From the NCBI GenBank assembly GCA_037954665.1, contig JBBMOL010000009.1, positions 2,976,001 to 3,040,000 of the forward strand: a DNA stretch of 64,000 nucleotides. The letters are read 5' to 3'. Positions within the stretch are counted from its first letter, which is position 1. Every line of letters starts with the position of its first letter. The notes beneath the pieces are model-generated. The model was not told the DNA's origin. It did not search any database and saw only the letters and a list, made by a program, of their open reading frames with translations. Made by a program: the position numbers and the translations under genes. Below, piece after piece: positions 11,901 through 23,539 of the stretch. This DNA comes from Laguncularia racemosa (Eukaryota; Streptophyta; Magnoliopsida; Myrtales; Combretaceae).

Positions 11901-12815
11901 CTAAGGGTAGGGATTTATAACAAAATGAAAGGCAGAGAAATATCATGGACCACAGTGCAATGGTCCTGTCTGAGTTGAGCTTAATTTGTACCTTGCATTT
12001 TAAAATTTAATGAATCTGCTTGGCTGACACAACTTGCGAAATGCCATGGTACTTTGTTTACCTACACTTTGTAGCTGTGCACGATGCATGCAAAATTTCA
12101 CTACTTGATGGGATCTGCAAATGTGATAAACAGTCTAGAGTATGGGTGAGTACAACAATAATTTAGCTGTTGATTCTATGAGATTAATACTTTGTGTGCT
12201 GATGCTTTTACCACTTAATATGCAATTGTTCATTGAGCATGCTTCCTTGATTTGCTAATTTTTTGAAGTCAGAATGTGGATGAGCTATAATTTCTGCTTC
12301 AAACTCTTTTTTTCGTCTCCCAGACTACATATGAAAATTTCCGCTACCGAGCCGACAATTGGCTCAATGTGCATGATCGGGGTTGCTTGAGTAATTTTCT
12401 GGAGGTATTTTGCTCCAAGGTTGCACCATCAAAAAATGATTTTAGGGCATTTGTCCAGGAGGAGGTGACAAGGCCACCTTTGCCGAGTATGAGAGAAACA
12501 GAAATGGAGGATGTGAATGTGGATCGACGTCCAAAGGTGGAAGATGATCATGACATTGGTGAAGATCTTTTTAAAATTTCTCAACGACGGGATATTGGCG
12601 AAATTGATGAGGATATACGAAGTAGGGGTAGCAATGGTCCACCTCGTACGACAGCTGAGGTGGACTCCATCATGGGTTCTGACCACAGAGCTCCCACAAT
12701 TCGGTCGGAGGCTCGGCACTCTAGTTGGGGGAGGAGCGGGAGCTGGGATATTGCATCAGATGTCTTAGCCAACTCGTCAGTCACCGAAACTAGAATCAAC
12801 ATCCCTGAACATTGA
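2965..12815 (+). CDS. PAT08: DHHC-type protein S-acyltransferase (palmitoyltransferase), 5 exons, 418 aa
   Basis: Exons are 2965-3003, 7871-8056, 9962-10267, 10356-10589 and 12324-12815. All introns are phase 0 with GT-AG ends and the joined frame is open for 418 codons. The enzyme transfers a fatty acyl chain to protein cysteines at membranes. Predicted membrane helices lie near residues 30-50, 62-85, 182-205 and 225-251. The cytosolic cysteine-rich domain begins at C140 (CDTCMLYRPPRCSHC) and holds the catalytic D-H-H-C at 165-168. The TTxE motif (TTYE) is at 256-259. The N-terminus MAKRVYEVWKGSN and the C-terminal APTIRSEARH stretch are, from memory, closest to Arabidopsis PAT08 (At4g24630), about 407 aa; PAT09 or PAT05 are less likely. 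Length and key residues are intact, so this looks functional. Intron 4 uses the somewhat weak donor GTCCTT. Transcripts were not available to confirm splicing. Confidence 0.93.
5331..5480 (+). mobile_element. Possible tRNA-derived SINE
   Basis: An A-box-like TTGGTCTAGTAG at 5337-5348 and a B-box-like GGTTCAAAATCC at 5391-5402 are spaced as in a tRNA-type pol III promoter. The sequence between them reads like the diverged tRNA head of plant SINEs. No clean poly-A/T tail or target duplication was found, so the right edge is a guess. It does not fold into an obvious tRNA. Confidence 0.4.
6358..6705 (-). pseudogene. Unidentified ORF remnant in intron 1, antisense to the gene
   Basis: The reading frame is open from just after a TAG at 6703-6705 down to a stop at 6358-6360, about 114 codons. 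There is no ATG at the upstream end; the first in-frame methionine is internal. The composition is protein-like rather than low-complexity, with YNNVPGAGFYTPTLPA near the upstream end and FDGGGLRQVLLQIS near the end. I do not recognise the family. It lies directly downstream, on the minus strand, of a TATA-containing stretch with a plausible splice pair (AAG/GTATGC ... CAACCAG), so it may be the start of a retroelement or retrocopy coding region. Confidence 0.4.
6720..7290 (-). promoter_or_regulatory. Minus-strand promoter-like or LTR-like segment in intron 1
   Basis: Read on the minus strand, a clear TATA box GAGTATAAATAGAC lies at 6910-6897. It is followed by a leader rich in GAGAG/AAAAGGGG typical of plant LTR transcripts, then a possible 5' splice site, then the ORF remnant at 6705-6358. 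Upstream are GT-rich stretches at about 7020-7065. The layout resembles the U3-R-U5 of an LTR followed by a leader, but I found no second LTR and no target duplication. Confidence 0.4.
7607..7816 (+). repeat. 105-bp tandem duplication just before exon 2
   Basis: Copy 1 is 7607-7711 and copy 2 is 7712-7816, both beginning agttaaat and ending ataattta. They differ by a handful of substitutions (for example catggc/cacggc and tcacaatatt/tcgcattatt). The repeat ends 54 bp before the exon 2 acceptor, so it may lie over the branch-point region. Confidence 0.85.
8057..9961 (+). other. Intron 2 of the PAT08-like gene
   Basis: The donor GTTAGT and acceptor TTTGGTAG join the Y of FTIY to VLVLLFLTSARDPG without a frame change. 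A weak second tRNA-like pair of boxes (tggttgaggt near 8847 and GAGTTTAAGTCC at 8889-8900) suggests another decayed SINE. No other feature is evident. Confidence 0.8.
10590..12323 (+). other. Intron 4 of the PAT08-like gene
   Basis: The intron runs from the GTCCTT donor to the CTCCCAG acceptor and separates TNQ from TTYE, a family-typical position. It is AT- and T-rich. No ORF, repeat family or RNA gene could be supported within it. Confidence 0.8.
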
Positions 12816-13282
12816 ACACGATAGTGATTGACTCATGCTATTTCTTCTCAGGTTGACTGTTTGAAAGAGGTAATGGATTAATTTTGGAAGATGCTGTTGG
12901 TTGGAAGTCTGTAATCCCGTAGGGGATCTTAAAGTTTAGGAATTATTGCGAGTAGACACTCTATATTGGCTTATTTGGCCCTTTTGTGCTGAGAATCAAA
13001 GGCCTTCACCTAGGATGTGTGTAATTTGTTGGAAATATAGCGGTTAGTGTCCTTGCTATTTCTTGTCTTGTGTTTTGGTTTGCTGCTATAGGGGATGGAT
13101 CATTATCTATTGCTTGGCTATTTTTTTTCTGTAAATAACCATCAACCCCTCTGTGTTTCTCTCTTTCTCTATCTATCTATACCTATGTATAATGCGTGAT
13201 TACAGCATTGCAATAGACCGAGATATCCTATTTAGCTTTCAGAATGCTACGTTACGCTTGGTAACTTTTTAGAGAAAATAAA
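12816..13282 (+). terminator. Likely 3' UTR with candidate poly(A) signal
   Basis: The sequence after the TGA at 12813-12815 is T-rich and non-coding. An AATAAA hexamer lies at 13277-13282. A 3' UTR of about 470 nt would be ordinary for this family. Other near-upstream elements could be used; transcripts would decide. Confidence 0.35.
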
Positions 13283-13829
13283 TCTGCAGAAATGAATGGA
13301 AATGGAGGAAAATAAGCTAGAAAAGAAAATTGATGTGATTTCCACCTTGTGACAGGTATATAAGGAGGAAATGATGAGACAATTTTCCATTTACATCGTT
13401 AGACCATATAAAGGAGATCAAGAGAATTGAATTGTTGGTTAGACAAACTTACACTTTAATTTAGTAAATTTAGATACCGGCGGTGTTTTTTTTTCTTTGA
13501 ACTCATTTTTACCGCTTTCTTGCCAAATCTGCGGAGGCGAAACGATTCCAGTGGCCAAGAATGGACAACTTTTCATTCATTTTTCTTCATTATTTTTAGG
13601 CTTCCCCTCCCTTGCTTAATTGCCAAATATATATATTTATTTCCCGGATGTCTTTCTATTTCTACTGTACCATGTTATTTCAAGACTCCTAAAGCCAAAG
13701 TTCAGTAAACTAGACTTACTGCTCGTGCAATGCACTGATTTCTATTTTAGAAACCTCATACAACGAAAATTATCATAAAACGATTGTCCTTAGGTGATAT
13801 GTATAATTGTTACTATAGATTTTGGTAAA

Positions 13830-14540
13830 TTAATTTAATGCTATAAACTAGTTTCTTGGGCTAGTGATAGGGTTTAGGCACCATGATCAATTCATGAATG
13901 TTTTAGAAAGATTTAATTTGGTAGACCGATTGATTTTCACTCTTGATCTTACTGGGTTATTTTGTGCATGAAAAATAGGCTCCAAGGAGGTTATTTTGAG
14001 TTCATCTAGGCTTCAAATGCCTAGTTTTATTATTATAAATAAATGTGTTTCTTCCTTTATAAGTTTAAGAAGATTTGGTCAAAGCGTGGCCTAAGTCCAA
14101 GTTTAAGCCCATGAGTTATATATGAATCGAAGGCTTTAATTTGGACTGTCCATTGCCAAGAATTGATCTAATGGCTCATCTAGTTCATCTATCTTAACTT
14201 TACCTAACAGTTAAAATTAGGAGCTAAATCATATATAGACTAGCCTTCTTTTTATTTCTAATCATTTGAAGCATGACAACCTTTATACAAATGTTGTTAC
14301 TTTGTAATAGAAGATCAATCACTAGGATAAGAATGTATCAACAACTCCAAGTTCAATTAGTGTCATTAGGATCATTAAGAATAAGTTAAGAATGTATCAA
14401 CAACTCCAAGTTCAATCAGTGTCATACATGCACTCTAATAATCTAAGTTTGCCCACTCCTCCTACATCTCTTGCTAACATCGTCTCTCAACATGCCATTA
14501 GATAAAGGCATCTCAAAGATCAATCGGTATGCCTACTGCA
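13830..14540 (-). repeat. Dispersed repeat copy B (inverted), with a 59-bp tandem duplication
   Basis: The reverse complement matches the repeat at 28150-29050. The clearest link is the block with taatgctat, aactagttt and gctagtgatagggt (13837-13873), which appears reversed near 28980-29020. At 14331-14420 a 59-bp unit containing gaatgtatcaacaactccaa is tandemly duplicated. No coding content was found. Confidence 0.45.
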
Positions 14541-15231
14541 CATGATTAACATCTATAGGAGCTCCCATATAGTTGCCAACTAGTTATTTAAGAAAAAAAA
14601 TTTCTTACCACCTCAAAATCTAAAAGAACATTATAGGGAAAATTATAAACATGATAATCAATATTTAAGGTAAAGTTCAAATAGATGATCAACATTGTAC
14701 TAAGCGGTTAAAATAAATAATTTAACTTTTAAGTGATTAAAATAGATTATTAACATTATATTAAGTGGTTTAAATAAATAAATGATTCGTTATTGTCTCG
14801 TAAACTTAGGATCTATTATTGTCAATAATAGCACCATAATGAATTCTTTTACTTGAACTATTTAGTATAATATTAATTTTTTATTTTAACTATTTAAATT
14901 TAACTTTAAATGTGGATTCCTTTGCATGTTATTTTTTTGAAAATTATATTAGTTTCACCCGCGCATATCAAAGCACACTTTCGGCATTATATACGCATAA
15001 ACAAATGTATTCCATAGAAATGTAGTTATTAGAGTAGTGTCCTCCGATGTTTTCATTGCAATTGCACCTGTGCATCTCCATGTTAAAATTGCCGTATCCC
15101 TCTATCCATATATGCCACTAAGTGATATGTATTTCTTGAAGAGCTTTTTTTTTTTTTTTTTTTTCACTATATGGTGGATCGTGACCTATGGACCAAAATT
15201 AAAATTACTTATAATAATAATAATAATAATA

Positions 15232-15276
<45 letters not shown>

Positions 15277-17198
15277 GATTTTACAACTCATACAACATTT
15301 TCTAATATTTAATAAAAATTGTTATTAATGAAAATATAACATAAAAATATTTAAATAAGAAAATATAAGTAAAGCTAAAAAAGCAATATAATGTAAATAT
15401 AAGTATTTTTTTTATTTTTTTGAACAATAGTTCTATAAAATTGTATCATTAGCAAAGCCATAAAATTATAAATTTCATATGATTAATTAGGTAATTGGTC
15501 ATTCAAAAATTCATATTCATTTTTATAATATTAATTGTATTTGTAGTATTAATGTAATTATTATTTATGATATAATACTAATAAATAAATAGAAATTTAA
15601 GATTATTTTGTGAGTTTACTAATATTTTATAATAAATTTTAATACTATTAGTTATTGTAAAAAAAAAGAAAAGAAAGAAGTAAAAAGGGAATGCCATTAA
15701 AATGATAAATGTAACTTGAAAAAAATTAAAATGAATATTATGAGAATTAAATCCATGATATCTATTATAAATACTTTTATAGTTACCACTAAATTGTACA
15801 CTATATTTTATTTATAATTACTCTTAAAATATGCTTATAATATATACAATTTCTTATGTAGATATTAAATATGCCTAAATGGTGAGCATCGTGAGCACAT
15901 ACGATTTCCCTCCTTTTTCTTTTGTTTTGATATATATATATATATATATATATTTGGATCTGATTTTTATTACATTCATTGTTAAGAGATAATCTTACTT
16001 TTAGGCAATAATCTACATAGTACGTAGTGCAATGAATATAATCTTACTTTTAGGCAATAATTACTATCTACATGGTATTTAGTGCAATGAATATCCGGTT
16101 TCTCATTTTATTAGTTTCAGAGTTTTTCAATTAGTTTCCTATATTTTTATACATTTCCAATTTCATAATTTTTTTTTTTTTGGCTGGGGATTACAATCTG
16201 ATGCATTCAATATGAAAACTAGTGTGATATTACTAGGTTTCTTGGCAATTTCTTAGTTTTATTGCTTGCTTATTCCTTTCTTATTTTGCTCAATGGAAAA
16301 CACTTACGAGATAATCAATGTATAGGCAAGATTGGGAGCATTAATAAAATTGGTTTCTTTAGTTCCTTGAACTTGTCTTTTAAATCTTATTACTAAACCA
16401 AACCCATTTAGTATGGTGATTGTTGTTTAAGTTCATATCCTCCTTGCGACCCGAGTTTGGTGAGTCCAAATCACCCTATCGTAACGGCAGCTATTTGTCT
16501 TATCAAAGAAACGTAATTTAATGATGTCAATGTCATATCAACCCTCGATTCAGAACTATCCTTTGGTCCATATGAATTATATATAAGAAATCCTTGGGGA
16601 AGAAGTTTATAAGCTTTTACTATTTTAACGCACAGGACTTATCAGAGCAATTTTATGTGTTTTAGGTACGATACTAAACCATATAGATATTATTTACTGT
16701 GCTATAGCCTATACCGAGATAATAGTACTGCAGTCATTACTCTCATAAGTTTGTGATATCCTTAATCCTCGAATGGTATGGGCAATATTGCTTGGTCAAG
16801 AACAGTGGCTGAAATAATGCGATGATGCCAACGACTTTGACTACTCGACATTGTATCACACAAAAGATCACTAACTCTTAACAATGTTGGTCATTCTATA
16901 CTAACCCAACCATCAATTGGGAACACTACTTCACGAGTCGTATGTATCTATACCCACCAACTTTTATAAACAGTGTTCTCTTTTAGGACAAAATACTTCA
17001 TAATGTACAAATTGGTAAATGTGAACTTGTTGATGGTTTATTTTTCCCATTAGACCTTCAAGATCAAGCTTGGCTCACCAAAGGCTTTTAAACTTGGATA
17101 TGGAGAAAAGAATGGTAGTTGCCCTAAAAATTACCCTCAATTCCATGATTTCTTCCCTGCAATTAATAAGAGAGATATGCAGAAATTAAAGGAATTAA
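14541..17198. other. AT-rich intergenic stretch with microsatellites
   Basis: No gene is seen. The stretch contains a (TAA)n array at 15211-15276, an (AT)n run at about 15930-15953, and a tandem duplication of about 50 bp at 15991-16092 whose unit includes aatcttacttttaggcaata. T and A runs occur at 15148-15165 and elsewhere. The ORF covering the TAA array is an artefact of the repeat. Confidence 0.6.
15211..15276. repeat. (TAA)n microsatellite
   Basis: About 22 units of TAA/ATA, with one phase slip (AATATAAT) near 15231-15236. Confidence 0.9.
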
Positions 17199-17622
17199 TG
17201 TCATATTTGGTACACAAGAATAATTTAGAATAGAATGGAATGGACCAACAATGGAACGACAAATCCATTTTTGTGTTTGGAAATGTTTACATAATGAAAT
17301 GATATATAGTAGTATTTATTAAAATTGCCCTTATTCATAGATATAATAAATATATATTAATGAGTTAGAAATGTTATTTAAGTAACTATTATTTATGAGG
17401 GTGGAATAGAACCACAATTCAGTCCTCTCAAAGGTGGAATCGTGATTCCCCTTGAAGCCGGAATCGTTAATTATAAGGAATCGCAGTTCCCCTTGAAGCT
17501 AGAATTGTCAATTCTAAGAAATTGTTATTTGCCTTCTAAAAGCTCTTCCAAGCATGGGAAAGGGAATCGAATCCAAAATTGCGATTTCATTTTGGTTTTA
17601 TTCTCGTATATCAAACATGAGA
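17199..17622. mobile_element. PIF/Harbinger-type (Tourist-like) MITE, 424 bp
   Basis: The left end TGTCATATTTGGTACACAAG and the reverse complement of the right end TCTCATGTTTGATATACGAG match at 20 of 25 positions as terminal inverted repeats. Both ends are flanked by TAA (17196-17198 and 17623-17625), the 3-bp target duplication typical of PIF/Harbinger elements. The interior has no transposase and contains further inverted pieces (repeated gaatcg/cgattc and ccttgaagc blocks). It is therefore a non-autonomous element. Confidence 0.75.
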
Positions 17623-17639
17623 TAAGGAATTATGGGAAG

Positions 17640-17830
17640 GTATTATAACTATCACTTCCATCCTTTCTTGCCTATAAATACTACTCGAGTACACTAGGTA
17701 AAGGATTTAAAACCCTAAACTCTTTTGCATTATAGTTGTAGTTCGATCCCCTCTCTTTCTTTCATTGACTTAAGTGTTGGAGTCCCTACACTAGAGTTAC
17801 CTCTAGCACCCTATAGCTCATTCGTTTTTT
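17640..17830 (+). mobile_element. Short LTR-like fragment with TATA box
   Basis: A TATA-like CCTATAAATACTACT near 17671 is followed by a stretch with ttgacttaagtgttggagt and repeated ctagag/cctctag. This resembles the U5 of Tat-lineage LTRs; the 5' LTR near 30187-30220 has a similar aacttaagcattggagt block. No boundaries are visible, so this is a weak call. Confidence 0.3.
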
Positions 17831-18133
17831 TTTTTTTTTTTTGCAAATCCCTCACACTTAGACATGGAGATTTTATTGTAAAGAGAGTATATATATAACA
17901 TTTGAGTGTATAACTCTAATATACTAATCTACTCTTACATTATACACAATACATTAATATACCCCCCCTCAATCTCATGATCCGAATGTTAGTATTAGAC
18001 TGAAACATTGATCTAGGAATTTTTCTATATACAAGTTCTTATTGAGAAATTTGTGCATTGGTGGTTACTGGGGATATATTAAACAAGAACTTAACTAGTA
18101 GCAACCAACTCATGCAAATACTAATAGTGAACA

Positions 18134-20071
18134 TGTAAAACCTGAGAAAAATGAATTAAGAATAAAATAACTAAAAGTGTTAGGGCAAATAAAAGTAATA
18201 AGGATTTAAGATGAGGAGCAATTTGGTCATTTCATGAAAGGGATATAAAAGGGGCAAACCTTAGTCAGTTTGACCCCTTTTCATTTTTTGCACCATAACA
18301 CCCTCAACATGAGGACAACCCTAGGAGAGAAAGGCGACTGCTACACCTTACGACTTGAAGAAGTACTTATGGTAAGTGAATTGATTAATGACTCTTGATC
18401 GCCATTTACATGTGTGTGATATAAAGTAGTGTTAAATTCATTGGATTTTACAGTAGAACGATTGATGCAAGAAAAGGCTTAGGATAGGACTTCGATTGTT
18501 GGACCAATCCAAGCTGGTAAGTTGTTTAATTAAACTAAATTAGTGTTCTAATGCTAGAAAAATGCATAATTAGGCTTAACAGTAATGGATTTAATCTAGG
18601 GTTTGAAGGAATTGGAATTTAACAAATTGAGAAGAGGATTCGTGATGGAACAATGGAGTACATGGTCAAGTATATGCCTATGTACCTACCTATATTGTGT
18701 AGAAAGGAAAAAAGAATGAGTTGGGAAGTTCATGGTTAGGTGTATGCCCGCGTACCTACCCATGTAACTATATACGACCAAGTACATGCTTGTGTACTTG
18801 GATGTATTGAATTACGAAAGTGTATAAAAAGGTACAGGTTACAGTACATGTCCGTATACTTGGATGTGTCGAATTATGAAAGTATACAAAAAGGTACATG
18901 GCCATAATACACAGCCATGTACCCTACCGTGCTCAAGTACATAGCTTAATGCATGGCTGTGTACCTTAAGGAACCTCTTTTTTTGAATTTTTTTTTTGGT
19001 TATTCGAATTTTATTAACCTTAAACCCCTAGTACAACCCTAGAAATTCTACTAGAGTAAGATAAGTGATCCTATAACAACTAAGTGATCAAAATTGAGTA
19101 ACTTAGATGATACCTAGATTAGTACTAAGATTAACTTCTCTACATTTTGATAGATTTCAATGTAATTGATAGACGAAGACCAATGGTGTTTAGGAGTGCA
19201 CTTTCGGGTATGTGTAATGTTGTGTGTTATTTGTACTTATTAAGTTAGTGGAAGCAATGGGATTAAGAGTATATTGGATTTGAGTTAAGTTGTTTGTTGG
19301 TTGTGCTTAACTTGACTTAAGGGTCCATAGTGGCAAATCCTTAGGAGGCACCTATTGATCGGTATGTGATGGTGTCCCCTATGAAGTTTTATACTAAGAT
19401 GATTCGGTAGATTTATGAAATCATGGGTGTTGGGACCTGCGGCGATAGTTCCTAACACCATACTATGTATTATACTTACATATGGTATGGTGGGGTCATG
19501 AGTGCCCCTTTGTTGTCTATAGGCCTAAGTGAGATAATAATCTACAGTTTGACTATTTTATTGTTTCATTGATGCATGTGACTTAAGCTATGATTAATCA
19601 TGCACATGTATTTGTGAGTTATACGTACTGGGTATTGGCTCACCATTTGGGGATCTTTTTTTTTTAGTTGTAGGCACCAATGACTGCACTTTATATGACG
19701 AGGATCTAAGGACACACGGATAAGAGGGAAACGATGTAGAGTATTTTTACTATTATGATGATGAGGTGAAGATTGTCATTTGAAGTTTTAGAGCACCGTT
19801 GGAAGTTTTTTTATTATAGAAGATTATAATATTGAGAATAGATTAGGATTTAGAGCATTTTACATTGATGTAACGGGATCTCTTTGAAAAGGTGTATAGA
19901 TTGTGAATGGAACTCAGTTGAGCTATTTATTTATAATGTCAAATGTTTATCTTAATTGTGGTTAACGAGTATTTCAGATTTTATTGTATAGAGTGGTTTA
20001 GAGCCTTAATATGTCTTTATCCAATAAGGACACATTACGGGTTGTGGCATCTCAAGTTTTGAGGCATTACA
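18134..20071 (+). mobile_element. Tekay/Del-like Ty3/gypsy LTR (probable solo LTR)
   Basis: It begins TGTAAAACCTGAGAAAAAT and ends GTTTTGAGGCATTACA, both characteristic of Tekay/Del chromovirus LTRs. The stretch TACTGGGTATTGGCTCACC near 19627 and a T-run plus GTTGTAGG block downstream are also typical. No internal retroelement sequence adjoins either end; both sides are copia RNase H on the minus strand. The 5-bp flanks (gaaca and aaata) do not match, so either one edge is slightly off or the flank was altered. The middle (18650-18970) carries repeated tacatgg/ccatgtac inverted motifs. Confidence 0.65.
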
Positions 20072-20411
20072 AAATATCACCATGTTTGGTGTGATCATGT
20101 TTAATGAGGTGGCTATATAGGTAGATAGCATTAATTTTTCATGAAATAGAGTGACTAGATGCTAGGTAAGATAACAATTCCAAGTTTCGCTGTAGTATAG
20201 GCTTGGGGTCTATATTGGGCTTCTATAGAGCTCTTTGACATGGTAGATTGCTTTTTAGAGCACCATGAGGTTGTGTCTAAGGTTGATGGCATACCTTATA
20301 GTAGATTGACAAGTGTCTAGATAACTAGCTCAGTTGGCATTAATAAAGGTAGTTAAGAAGATATAAGATATGCATACAATGAGAATGCCCAACGAGAGAT
20401 TGCTGTGAAGA

Positions 20412-21841
20412 TGATAGAGCCATTTTATACTCAATCTTTATAGTATAAATTGTGTTAAATTATTATTGATTTTATAGAAATCATAAGGAAATGGTATTTA
20501 ATTCTATTATGGTGATAAATCAGGTTAAATGGTGTCAAGGGTGCCAATTCAAGTAACTTAGAGAAGTCATCTACAACTTGGATCAAGACAAGGAATTACA
20601 CCACCGGAGGAAGCACGGCTTGAAATCTGGCCGTGGGTGTAACCGTAGTACACACTGGGCATGGATGAAGACTTGTTGATTATGCACAGAATAAGGCACG
20701 GTTGGAAATCTAGCCGTGGGTGGAGCCGTGGTACACACTGGACACGGAAGATGATACATGAAATATGCACAGAGGATGGCATGGCTTGACCCACGGCCGT
20801 GTGTTAGGGCGTGCCAGGCGGACGAACATTTACTTCTCGAAATCTACTTGGAAAAGGAAAGATATTTTCGTATCTTGCTAGCAAAAGATCACATGCCATC
20901 TCCCTAACAATATAAATAGAACCAACCCTAGAGGGTTAGGACAACTTTTGAATCTTTGGATCTTGAAGAACCTTGGATCATCTTGGAGGCAGAGCAGGCA
21001 ACCGGGTTCATCATGTCTTTACTTTTTATTTTTTTTTTATTGATGAACATGAGTAGCTAAGCTACTTTTCTAGCCAAAGGGTCATAGATGTTTAATTCTC
21101 CACGAATTGTGAGGTCTAATTGACTTGTATTTATTCTATTCTTTGCTTTCGGGTATTCATATATCTTTTGATCGTTTTGTCATTATTATCTTTGTTGATT
21201 GGTATGAATAGAGCTCTTCTACTCAATTAGCAAGTTAATATATTGTCAACTAGCACGTCAAATCCGTAATTGTTTGATTGTTCTAGTCTTAGTGACGCAA
21301 TAACATGTTTGGTTATAAAAGAGATGATCGAATTCATGTTATGGAGGTGCGTGATCATGTTTAAATAGGTTATCTTATAATCTACTGGCATGAATTGGTG
21401 GTCTCTCTAGATCTTAATGCTATTGATAGATTAAATCCTAAGCGCTTGTCTAGGGTTGTTTAATCAATAAGAGAAATAATTCAAAGCGCTTGTTTGAGGT
21501 TATCGAGGAAGTAAGGAGAGATAGGTTGTTAGAGCTTGTTAATAACCATAACCAGTTTATCTAGGAATAAGAATAGAAAACATTTGCATCGATGATCAAT
21601 TCCTAGAATTAAACTATCTTGATTCCTTTGGCTAGGCTTTTATCAATATTCAATTTTCTTATCTTGTTTTAACTTTATTCGATTCACAAACCAAACCCCC
21701 CATTTTCTTTTTCCTTTTTATTCTCATTGGATAGAAATAAATTTAACCAATCTTTGTGGATTCGACCCTACTCACCACTATATGCAAATCATATAATTGT
21801 CTAGGAGTAGGTTTTATTTTTGTTGGATTCGACACCCATCA
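20412..21841 (+). mobile_element. Solo LTR, family S, copy 1 (TSD GAAGA)
   Basis: The segment begins TGATAGAGCCATTTTATACT and ends TTCGACACCCATCA. It is flanked by the perfect 5-bp duplication GAAGA (20407-20411 and 21842-21846). It shares its full length with 38240-39788. The 3' part, with GTGGATTCGACCCTACTCAC followed by an AT-rich stretch and CTAGGAGTAGG, resembles the end of Athila/Tat-type LTRs. No primer site, polypurine tract or coding DNA adjoins it, so it is a solo LTR formed by LTR-LTR recombination. It interrupts a copia reverse transcriptase/RNase H region. Several cacgg...ccgtg inverted motifs lie at 20610-20815. Confidence 0.85.
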
Positions 21842-21846
21842 GAAGA

Positions 21847-21990
21847 TTTGAAGAATTCATTCAGCTACTTACATATATGACTAGTGTTTGGAAGATGCAT
21901 CTATTAACTTAATTGATTGACTGCAAAATTGATATCTATTTTAGTGATAATGAGGCACTGTAGTACACCAACAATATCATGATAGGCAGT
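21847..21990 (-). pseudogene. Copia reverse transcriptase, C-terminal remnant
   Basis: Minus-strand translation across this stretch gives LQCLIITKIDINFAVNQ followed by a decayed MHLPNTSH segment. This corresponds to the conserved LxYLxxTRPDIxFAVNxxSxFM...P...H motif of copia RT. Frameshifts and stops are present. The fragment ends exactly at the target duplication of the neighbouring solo LTR. Confidence 0.7.
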
Positions 21991-22128
21991 GAGATTAAAT
22001 AGTAGAGGAAAGTCATGAGCACTAAGTTGACTCTAAGGGGATAGTGGGGTTTTAATTGGATTGGAAAGTTACAAGCTATGATGTTTAAGGAAGTTATGGT
22101 TAAATTATGATTGGCAAAAATGAAGTCC

Positions 22129-22461
22129 TTAAAGAGTACGGACAATATGGATGCTAAGAAAGAAATGGAGAGCATCAAGGTTTTTCATAAATAATTGATG
22201 GGAAAGAACAAAGATGTAATGAGTAAGTAGTGTAGGACTATTACTTGTCAATAATCCCATTTTGGATTTTTCATTTTTTTTCTTTTTCCCTCTTCTTCTT
22301 TTTTTATAAAGGTAAGAGAGTTGGAAATTTATGCTACAATCACAAAGAAACTCACTCAAGATATTGTTAATGAATTCACCACCACCATTATTATGAAAAA
22401 AAACATTATGAATAGGGAAACAATATTCAACTAAAGATTGAAAATGTTTAAAATGGAACAT
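22129..22461 (-). pseudogene. Copia integrase core remnant
   Basis: The 110-codon minus-strand frame carries FKHFQSLVEYCF followed by FHNNGGGEFINNILSEF. This matches the copia integrase pattern F..FK..VE..F......R.DNGGEF....F..F. The catalytic aspartate of the expected S/T-D-N-G-G-E motif reads as asparagine, and the Q-x-S-x-P-x-x-P-Q-Q-N-G block is lost. The frame is a fragment of the copia element at 17.8-24.2 kb. Confidence 0.75.
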
Positions 22462-23539
22462 AACTTCATTTTTTTATGCATGCATGGAAAAAAAAATCCA
22501 AGAGTAATGAGTATGATCATCAACAAAGGGTATATAATAATGAAACCCTAAATATGATCTAGTTGGCAATTGCTATACATTAGAATGAATAACATCAAGG
22601 GCCTTTTGTACTTTGTGAGATGAGTATTTGAATAGAAGATGAGTGGACTTTTCGAAACTCGATACATGATAGGGATTAGAGTATGATATAGGTGACTTGA
22701 CTTGCATGTGTTGAGTATGCTTTCTGAGAACCTCATTATGAGAATGATACAATGAAGGATGCTAAATCTCTCTCAAAAGGACGGATTCAAGAAGAGAATG
22801 TGATGGGTGGACCTAATAGAGGTTAATAGGATATTGAGGATGCCTATTGAGTTGTTGGAACATGATCTTTCTTGTCCTGGAATCCTTAAAAGACTAGATG
22901 AATCATTAAAGCTGATAATAAAGCTATTATCATACTATAACTTAATGTTGGAAAATAGGTTGTATGTGAGAGAGGGAACATGTAAGATATTCTTTAAATG
23001 TAAGGAAAGATCATTTTTCCAAATGGTAAGATCATTACATAAAAAATGGATGTGGAAGTACCATTACTTACAAGGACCTAATCAAAATCCAACATAAGGA
23101 GTCAAATTAGTGAGTATACGTGAATCTAGAGTCATGTGATGCATAGAGCTAGAGTTTAGAGACCATACAGCCTCTTGAAGTTATCTAACAAAGAGAGTAG
23201 CAGAAGTTTGGGGCACATCCACATAGGATTCGTTGAACTTATGATAGCATTGAAGGTCAAATGGCTAGGTTTTTCATGGTTCTAATTGGTGAATCGAGAA
23301 GGCATTTAGGAGTTTAAAGTAGGAATAGGTGGTGTATCCAAGGAGCCATAGTTATAGGTAGGAGTTTGCTGATGCTGGCATTAAGAGGGATGTTGGTTTA
23401 TGGTGGAGGAGCTCCTCAACTCTTAGCTCTTAATTGGCCATGACCATGATAAAGACCTTGAGAAGTAGAGGATGTAATTTGGGTGTTAAGAGTAATGGGA
23501 GCAGAGACAGCAGCATCATTCTAACAGCAACATCATTCT

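Noticed and set aside
12429..12802. ORFs on both strands overlapping the last exon
   Set aside because: The +1 frame is explained by the PAT C-terminus; the others have no family signal.
15037..15237. ORF ending in poly-isoleucine
   Set aside because: The isoleucine run is the (TAA)n microsatellite.
20567..20794. Minus-strand ORF in solo LTR copy 1 and the similar one at 38491-38904
   Set aside because: They cover the repeated cacgg/ccgtg motif region of an LTR; repeat-derived, not conserved as protein between copies.
22807..23097. 96-codon plus-strand ORF
   Set aside because: It lies inside a minus-strand copia element and has no recognisable domain; most likely antisense.
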